Shown here piece by piece: positions 59,328 through 64,000 of a DNA stretch of 64,000 bases. The stretch lies in the NCBI GenBank assembly GCA_036377595.1, contig DASUYB010000003.1, positions 1-64,000 on the forward strand, written 5' to 3'. How positions within the stretch are numbered: position 1 is the first letter of the stretch; the number at the start of each line of letters is the position of its first letter. The DNA comes from Longimicrobium sp. Lineage in GTDB: Bacteria > Gemmatimonadota > Gemmatimonadetes > Longimicrobiales > Longimicrobiaceae. Below the pieces are notes generated by a model. That model did not search any database. It saw only the letters and a list, made by a program, of their open reading frames with translations, and was not told where the DNA came from. A program made the position numbers and the translations under genes.

Positions 59328-59616
59328 TAGTCCTAAGTCCTAAGTCCCAAGTCCTGAGTGCTACGCGACAATGCGACTGAAGTCGCGGCTACAACGACAC
59401 GCAGTCCGCCTTCGCGGACTTCAACCGCACCCACCACCATCGACCTCGCTCCGCCGGCACGACCATCCGCCTCCACGCGCCCAAACCCGCAGCCACGTCA
59501 TCCTGAGGCCGGCCAGACCGATGCTGCGACTGCGCCGTCGGTCGCAGGCCGAAGGATCTATAGCCGACCCCGCACGACCGCCCGTCTCCGCGCGCCTGAA
59601 TCCGTGGACGCAACCA

Positions 59617-59658
59617 CTTAGGACTCAGGACTCAGGACTTAGGACTTAGGACTATCCG
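59617..59658. repeat. 7-bp tandem array abutting the PAAR stop codon
   Basis: ACTTAGG, ACTCAGG, ACTCAGG, ACTTAGG, ACTTAGG and ACTATCC, then the stop codon of the PAAR gene (59659-59661). Confidence 0.93.
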
Positions 59659-60045
59659 TCATCCGATCAGCACCGTGCCCGTCGCGATGACCGTCCCTAC
59701 CGGGAGATCCGAGGGGTCGTTGCAGGTCATCACCACGTCGCCGTTCCGGGCGGCGGGCTTGCCGTTGATCATCACCGTGGTGCTGCCCAGCTGGATGGTG
59801 CCCTTGTTCGCCGGCGGGTTCACGAAGGTGCCGCCCGACGGCACGTGCTGGGGGCTGTTGCTGGCGGTGCTTCCCTTCACCGCCGCAGGCTTCCCCATGA
59901 TGTTCACGTCGCTGCTCAGCCCCCCGTCGATCTTCCCCATGAACGGGTGCGGCACCGGCACCGGCGGAGCCGTCCCCGGCGGCTGGATCAGGTGGATGTC
60001 CGTCGCCGACACCTGGTCTCCCTCCTTCGCGGCAGGCTGCCCCAT
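59659..60045 (-). CDS. PAAR-domain spike-tip protein
   Basis: A 128-residue protein with two PAAR motifs, GKPAAVKGS and GKPAARNGD, in a Gly/Pro/Val-rich fold. It would cap the spike and can carry effectors. It begins MGQPAAKEGDQVSATDIHLI and the ATG is preceded by GGGAGAAGCG. It stands between two repeat-filled gaps in an otherwise tightly packed locus. Confidence 0.9.
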   Translation of the reverse strand: MGQPAAKEGDQVSATDIHLIQPPGTAPPVPVPHPFMGKIDGGLSSDVNIMGKPAAVKGSTASNSPQHVPSGGTFVNPPANKGTIQLGSTTVMINGKPAARNGDVVMTCNDPSDLPVGTVIATGTVLIG

Positions 60046-60081
60046 CGCTTCTCCCAATTCCTCGAATTTCGTGTGCGACAA

Positions 60082-60267
60082 TGCGAGTAAACTCGCGGCT
60101 ACAACGACACGCAGTCCGCCTTCGCGGACTTCAACCGCGCCGCGAATGCATCATCACCCGCAACCCGCACTGATGGTGGCGTGCTACCTCTCCCGGGTAC
60201 GGGAGAGGTGGCGAGCCTGAGCGAGCCGGAGAGGGCGCGATGCCGGGCCGCACTCAGCACTCAGCAC
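60082..60267 (+). repeat. composite intergenic repeat, copy B
   Basis: The blocks and spacing are those of copy A at 18935-19117: GCGAGTAAACTCGC and AGTCCGCCTTCGCGGACT, AATGCATCATC, GGTGGCGTGCTACCTCTCCC, GGGAGAGGTGGCGAGCC, GAGGGCGCGATGCC, then CACTCAGCACTCAGCACTT. Confidence 0.85.
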
Positions 60268-60304
60268 TTCCCACTGGGCACTGGGCACTGGGCACTGGGC
60301 ACTC
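60251..60304. repeat. 7-bp tandem array next to a stop codon
   Basis: CACTCAG twice, CACTTCC, CACTGGG four times and CACTCC; the array ends two bases from the spike stop codon at 60307-60309. Confidence 0.93.
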
Positions 60305-60306
60305 CG

Positions 60307-60960
60307 TCAGTTGATGTTCACCGTCGCGCCCTTGAGATTCGCCTGGCCGCTGGCCTTCAGGTCCATCGAGCTTCCCGTCTCGAACTTCCCCGACGCCGAC
60401 GCCTTGATCTCGACGTCCTGCGCCTTCAGCGTCAGCTTCCCCGAGCTGGCGTCGATCACCACGTCCTTCCCCGAGGTGATCGTGACGGTGTCGCCCGAGG
60501 TGTCGATCACGATCGAGTTCTTCCCGCCCTTGTCGATCACCTCGATCTTCTCCGACCCGTCCTTGTCGGTGAAGCGCACGATGTGCCCGCTGCGCGTCTT
60601 GATCAGGCGGATGTCGTTGTTCCCGTCGCTGTTCGTCTCCGGCGGCTTGTCCTTGCCGTTCCACAGCGCGCCCAGCACGAACGGCTGCCGCAGGTCGCCG
60701 TGGAGGAAGGCGACGAGCACCTCGTCCTCCACCTCGGGAAGGAACCAGATCCCCCGCTCGTTCCCCGCCATCGGACTGGCGACCGGCGCCCACGCGCTCT
60801 CGTCCTCGTCGGCCAGCCAGGGAAAGCGCAGCTTCACCCGCCCCAGCCCGTCGGGGTCCTTGTTGTCGGTCACCACCGCCGTCACCACACCGTAGATCCG
60901 CGCGGTGGCGTCGAGCAGCGAGGGCGAGTCGTGCTCGGCCCAAGGGAAGAAGGCGGTCAC
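60307..60960 (-). CDS. gp5/VgrG-like spike protein
   Basis: A 217-residue protein. YGVVTAVVTDNKDPDGLGRV and LRFPWLADEDESAWAPVASP form the OB-fold (gp5) domain, with GNERGIWFLPEVEDEVLVAF and PFVLGALWNGKDKPP. A beta-helical spike follows (VIDTSGDTVTITSGKDVVID, LTLKAQDVEIKASASGKFET). GTG 60960 overlaps the stop of the gpD-like gene by four bases (GTGA). Together the two are the split equivalent of the single Afp8/VgrG polypeptide. Confidence 0.9.
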   Translation of the reverse strand: MTAFFPWAEHDSPSLLDATARIYGVVTAVVTDNKDPDGLGRVKLRFPWLADEDESAWAPVASPMAGNERGIWFLPEVEDEVLVAFLHGDLRQPFVLGALWNGKDKPPETNSDGNNDIRLIKTRSGHIVRFTDKDGSEKIEVIDKGGKNSIVIDTSGDTVTITSGKDVVIDASSGKLTLKAQDVEIKASASGKFETGSSMDLKASGQANLKGATVNIN

Positions 60961-62018
60961 GCGGCGTTCCTCCGCACGGTGAAGTGGGTGCGGAAGCCGC
61001 CGGCGTCGCGCACGTGCTGGGTCGCCGTTACGTAGTACAGGCCGCTGAAGCGCTTCCCCAGCTCGGTCAGCTCGATCACCGTTCCCGCGCGGATCGCCGG
61101 GTTCCCCACCGCCGTCCCCTCGCCGGTGACGTAGGTGAGCGCGAGGCCTTCCAGGATCCCCTTCGCCATCTGCTCCGCCTCGGCCGCGCTCGCGATCGGC
61201 CGGTCGACCACGCGCACCTCGGCGTCGCCGAAGGCGCCCTGCGCGTCCTTGGCCCCCAGCGCGTTCCCCTGCATCAGGTTGGAGATGTCGCCCGCCGACG
61301 CGGTGCCCACCAGCGCCTCCTTGTTCTTCCGGTCCCATCCTCGCACCACCACCTTCTGCGCCTGGGGGACGGTGGTGAGGACGGGGAAGAAGCTCTCCAA
61401 CTCCTTCCCCCACTCGAGGGAGACGACCTTGCCGCGGTCGTAGCGGCGCTTGCGGAAGAAGAGCTTGCGGTCGTCCACCTGCAGCTCGAACCCCACGGCG
61501 CGGGCGCGCATCAGCAGGAAGTCGATGTTGGTCTGGTTGTTCTGGAACAGGTACGGGTGCGTCTCGCCGCTGTCCTCCACCTCGGCCTGCAGCCCCAACT
61601 CGCCCGCGATCTGCTGCGCCACCGCGCTGTCCTTCACCTCCAGGAAGCTCCTCGTCTTCCGTCCCCGTCTCAGCCGATGGAGACGGTCGTAGCCGCGCAC
61701 GGTGAAGAGCGACCTCCGCCCCGACCACACCGGCTCCAGCCCGGTGATCTCGCCCGCCATCAGCGGCTCCTGCTCGCCCAGCGGACCCATCTTGATCTCC
61801 ACCTTGCCGCCCACGCGGAAGCGGTCGTCGTCGCTCCACTTGGGCTTGGTGCTGTCGAGGTCGGAGTTCGCGAGGGTGAGCGCGAACATCCCCGCCGCGT
61901 CCAGGCTTTCCTCCACGCGCAGCGCCACGAGCGACTCCGTCACCTCGTGCGGCAGCTCGGTGCCGTCCACGGAGATGGTGAGCTCGGGGGCCGACTCGTT
62001 GGCCTGGTCCTTCGCCAT
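60957..62018 (-). CDS. gpD-like hub protein (VgrG N-terminal part)
   Basis: A 353-residue protein of the phage late control D/VgrG N-terminal family: ELTISVDGTELPHEVTESLV, FTVRGYDRLHRLRRGRKTRS, FLLMRARAVGFELQVDDRKL and GLYYVTATQHVRDAGGFRTH. It forms the central hub under the spike. It lies 3 bases after the LysM gene stop and overlaps the spike start. Confidence 0.9.
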   Translation of the reverse strand: MAKDQANESAPELTISVDGTELPHEVTESLVALRVEESLDAAGMFALTLANSDLDSTKPKWSDDDRFRVGGKVEIKMGPLGEQEPLMAGEITGLEPVWSGRRSLFTVRGYDRLHRLRRGRKTRSFLEVKDSAVAQQIAGELGLQAEVEDSGETHPYLFQNNQTNIDFLLMRARAVGFELQVDDRKLFFRKRRYDRGKVVSLEWGKELESFFPVLTTVPQAQKVVVRGWDRKNKEALVGTASAGDISNLMQGNALGAKDAQGAFGDAEVRVVDRPIASAAEAEQMAKGILEGLALTYVTGEGTAVGNPAIRAGTVIELTELGKRFSGLYYVTATQHVRDAGGFRTHFTVRRNAA

Positions 62019-62021
62019 CCG

Positions 62022-62702
62022 CTACTCCAGGGCGGGGATGATGAGCTCGGTGCCGGGCACCAGCTCGCGCGGGTTGGCGATCCCGTTGGCATCGGCGATG
62101 GGGCGCCAGCGCGACGGGTCCTCGTACACGACGGCGGCGATGCTCCACAGCGTGTCGCCGCGCTTGACCGCGCGCGTACGGCGGCGGTCGGGCGAGTGCG
62201 TGGGGTTGCGCCGCTCCTGCTTCCCCGGGTCGTCGTACTCCTTGAGCGTGACGTCCACCGTGGCGCGCACCGGGGTGCCGTCCGCCAGGAACATGGTGTA
62301 CTTCTGCGTCAGCGAGGTCACCACGCCCTTGAACGGGAGGTCGTACGCCTGGTCGGTCTTTCCCCACGACACCAGGCACACCGGCGGCCGGTGCAGGTTG
62401 CCGTCGAAGCGCGCCAGGTCGGCCACCTTCTTGGTGTGCTTGCGGACGTCCTTGTCGCTGTCGCCGGCCTCGTAGCTGTCGAAGAAGAGCGACAGCGTGA
62501 GCGTGCGCGACCCGCCGCCCTCGAACTGGACGCGCGGGTGGTCGCGGCGCTTGCCGCCCTGGTCGGTCCAGTTGACGGTCTTGGCCAGGGTGATGGTGTT
62601 GGGATTGAACATCCCGTGCTTCGCCTCGCCCCGGGCCTCGATCACCAGCTCGGACTGCTTGTTGTTGACGTCGGTGTACTTCTCGATGCGGATCACGCCC
62701 AT
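62022..62702 (-). CDS. LysM-domain baseplate-hub protein (Afp7-like)
   Basis: A 226-residue protein. The N-terminal 170 residues are the eCIS-type hub/tube-attachment domain (KHGMFNPNTITLAKTVNWTD and TLSLFFDSYEAGDSDKDVRK). The C-terminal 50 residues are a LysM domain (AVKRGDTLWSIAAVVYEDPS and ELVPGTELIIPAL). It links tube to baseplate hub. ATG 62702 overlaps the end of the DUF4157 gene by ten bases. Confidence 0.9.
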   Translation of the reverse strand: MGVIRIEKYTDVNNKQSELVIEARGEAKHGMFNPNTITLAKTVNWTDQGGKRRDHPRVQFEGGGSRTLTLSLFFDSYEAGDSDKDVRKHTKKVADLARFDGNLHRPPVCLVSWGKTDQAYDLPFKGVVTSLTQKYTMFLADGTPVRATVDVTLKEYDDPGKQERRNPTHSPDRRRTRAVKRGDTLWSIAAVVYEDPSRWRPIADANGIANPRELVPGTELIIPALE

Positions 62703-64000
62703 GGCTGGATCCCCCTGCGCTCGCGCTCGATGCGCATCCGGTCGCGGATCAGGCGGTAGACCTCCTCGGCGATGGCCTCGGCGTTGGCGCCGGCCGTCTG
62801 CGGCGCGCCGGCCGGGTGCGCGCCCTGCGCGGCCGCGGTGGCCGCGGGCTGCCCGGCCTGCGCGGGCTCCGAGGCCGGCGCGCTCTCCTCCGCCGCCAGC
62901 ATCGGCGCGGCGGGCGCGGCCAGCGGCGCGAAGGAGACGGCGACGGGCGCCCACGCGCGCGTCGACGACGCCTCCGGCCGCGGGGCGTGGACGCGGGCCT
63001 CGCTGGCGCGCGCCTCGGCCTCGAGCGCGGCGCGGCGCGTGGGCGTCACGTCGCCGTGGCGGAAGGGGCGGCCGGCCTGCTGGCGGACGTGCGCCAGCTC
63101 GTGCGCGAGGAGCGCCAGCCCGCCGTGCGTCTCCGGCGCGTAGCGGCCCGGCGCGAAGAACACGTCGCTGCCGACGGTGAACGCCGCCGCGCCCAGCCGC
63201 CGCGCCGCCCGCGCCGCCGCGTCGCCGGTGTGGATGCGCGCGGCGCCGGGGTCGAACCCGAGCAGCGCCCGCATCCCCTCGCGCAGCCGCGCGGGAAGCG
63301 CGAAGCCGATGGACGGGCCGACCTCGATCGGCGCCGGCGTCGTCTCCCGCTCGCCGACGACGCGGCCGACGTGGACGCGCGGCTGCTCGCGATCTCCCTC
63401 ATCTCCCTGTTCTGGAGATTCGGAGGATGGGGATCGCGGCGCCTCGAAGCGGCCCAGCACGCGCTCCACCACGCGCCGCGTCTCCGCCTCGTCCACGCGG
63501 CGGGATTCGGGATGGAGGAGGACGGGACCGGGGAGGCCGGGGATGGTGATCCCCTCCGGCACGCGCATGCCCGGCCGCGCGGCCGCGGGATGCGGCTCCG
63601 TCACGCCCCGCGCGGCGATGCGCTCCGCCAGCGCGGCGGCCCGCGTCGCGGCGGACTCGGCCGGGCGGACGGCGCCGGGCGCGGCCACCCGCGCGGTGAC
63701 GGGCATCGCCTGCGGTGCGGCGGGCGCGGTGGCGGCGGCGACGCGCTCGGCGGCTCGCACCGCGCGCATCATCACCGTCGCGGGCGCCAGCCAGCCGCTC
63801 GCGGGCACGCCCGCGGGCTGCATCGCCGGCGGACGCGCCGGCGCCGCGCGGACGACGCCGCCCTCGATCTCCGCCGCCGGAGCGCGCATCGCCCGCGTCG
63901 CCGGAGACGCAGGGAGCGCCACGACGGGCCCGGCGCGCACCACCTCGCGGACGATCTCGCGCACCGTCTCGGCGGCGGGCTGCACGGGCTCGCCGCGGAC
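62693..64000 (-). CDS. DUF4157 protein, eCIS-associated (5' end beyond the window)
   Basis: 435 residues are visible; the frame stays open to 64000, so the start lies outside. Most of the N-terminal half is Ala/Pro/Arg-rich and low in complexity. The DUF4157 domain is near the middle: SIGFALPARLREGMRALLGF, IHTGDAAARAARRLGAAAFT, SDVFFAPGRYAPETHGG and the zinc motif LLAHELAHVRQQAG (HExxH). DUF4157 proteins are strongly associated with eCIS loci and are suggested to process or be loaded as cargo. A coiled, Arg-rich C terminus follows (IRDRMRIERERRG). Confidence 0.85.
   Translation of the reverse strand, partial: VRGEPVQPAAETVREIVREVVRAGPVVALPASPATRAMRAPAAEIEGGVVRAAPARPPAMQPAGVPASGWLAPATVMMRAVRAAERVAAATAPAAPQAMPVTARVAAPGAVRPAESAATRAAALAERIAARGVTEPHPAAARPGMRVPEGITIPGLPGPVLLHPESRRVDEAETRRVVERVLGRFEAPRSPSSESPEQGDEGDREQPRVHVGRVVGERETTPAPIEVGPSIGFALPARLREGMRALLGFDPGAARIHTGDAAARAARRLGAAAFTVGSDVFFAPGRYAPETHGGLALLAHELAHVRQQAGRPFRHGDVTPTRRAALEAEARASEARVHAPRPEASSTRAWAPVAVSFAPLAAPAAPMLAAEESAPASEPAQAGQPAATAAAQGAHPAGAPQTAGANAEAIAEEVYRLIRDRMRIERERRGIQPWA

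Larger units (their letters stand above)
59282..59658. other. 377-base repeat-filled gap inside the eCIS block
   Basis: Order: 8-bp array (59288-59327), 7-bp array (59329-59363), double-hairpin unit (59372-59425), dispersed inverted GTCATCCTGAGGCCGGCC...GAAGGATCT copy (59498-59563), 7-bp array (59617-59658). No gene is present. A promoter for the downstream baseplate genes may lie here. Confidence 0.8.
60046..60306. other. 261-base repeat-filled gap inside the eCIS block
   Basis: It contains composite repeat copy B and the 7-bp array that abuts the spike stop. No gene is present. Confidence 0.8.

Noticed and set aside
8734-60304. CRISPR array
   Set aside because: The 7- and 8-base arrays have no spacers and no cas gene is present.
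49405-64000. Type VI secretion system
   Set aside because: No TssB/TssC, TssJLM membrane complex or ClpV is visible, whereas gpI, LysM hub and DUF4157 fit eCIS.

Overview
The window is about 70% G+C and gene-dense. Nearly all recognisable genes lie on the minus strand. Large intergenic gaps are filled with palindromic and tandem repeats. The mix of very high G+C, a predicted YpdA bacillithiol reductase, many short peptides with a pinensin-like leader (KLxLxxxxLxVESF), a contractile injection system and dense intergenic hairpins suggests a soil Gemmatimonadota of the Longimicrobium type. That placement is inference from content; no rRNA or tRNA gene was found.

Layout. 0-10 kb: an IS remnant at the edge; secreted proteins with a signal-peptidase-like/acetyltransferase fusion; YpdA; a lower-G+C orphan gene; then a minus-strand run of an STAS/HATPase protein, cyclophilin, an STAS-like regulator and a Cys/Met PLP enzyme. 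10-22.5 kb: the first lanthipeptide-like precursor, a reductase-like protein, an ECF sigma/DGPF pair, a DUF4272 protein, two sugar kinases, a glycosyltransferase, LepA and an outer-membrane protein. 22.5-30 kb: a conserved small Cys protein, four clustered Cys-rich precursors, a CDF exporter, Lgt, a TPR membrane protein, an MFS exporter and two more precursors. 30-43 kb: a phosphodiesterase, NDH-2, a DUF1259 protein, a phytoene-desaturase-like oxidoreductase, a vWA lipoprotein-like protein, a plug-domain protein and a MarR-DoxX-VOC cluster. 43-49 kb: an IS630 remnant, an AraC regulator divergent from a zincin-like metallopeptidase locus, another precursor and a small membrane protein.

49.4-64.0 kb is one block encoding the baseplate, spike and fibre half of an extracellular contractile injection system (eCIS). 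Read 5' to 3' on the minus strand it contains a DUF4157 protein (cut by the window edge), a LysM protein, gpD-like hub, gp5/VgrG-like spike, PAAR tip, gp25-like wedge, two baseplate-J proteins, gpI, a repeat-rich fibre and a small tail protein. Sheath, tube, AAA+ ATPase and cargo are not in view and should lie beyond position 64000.

The most unusual signals are non-coding. Arrays of a 7-bp unit abut stop codons of several minus-strand genes, and arrays of an 8-bp unit abut start codons of three others. Long hairpins of one sequence family sit 15-45 bases after several stop codons. MITE-like pairs of a double-hairpin element occur three times. The eight precursors have no recognisable modifying enzyme or transporter of a lanthipeptide pathway in the window.
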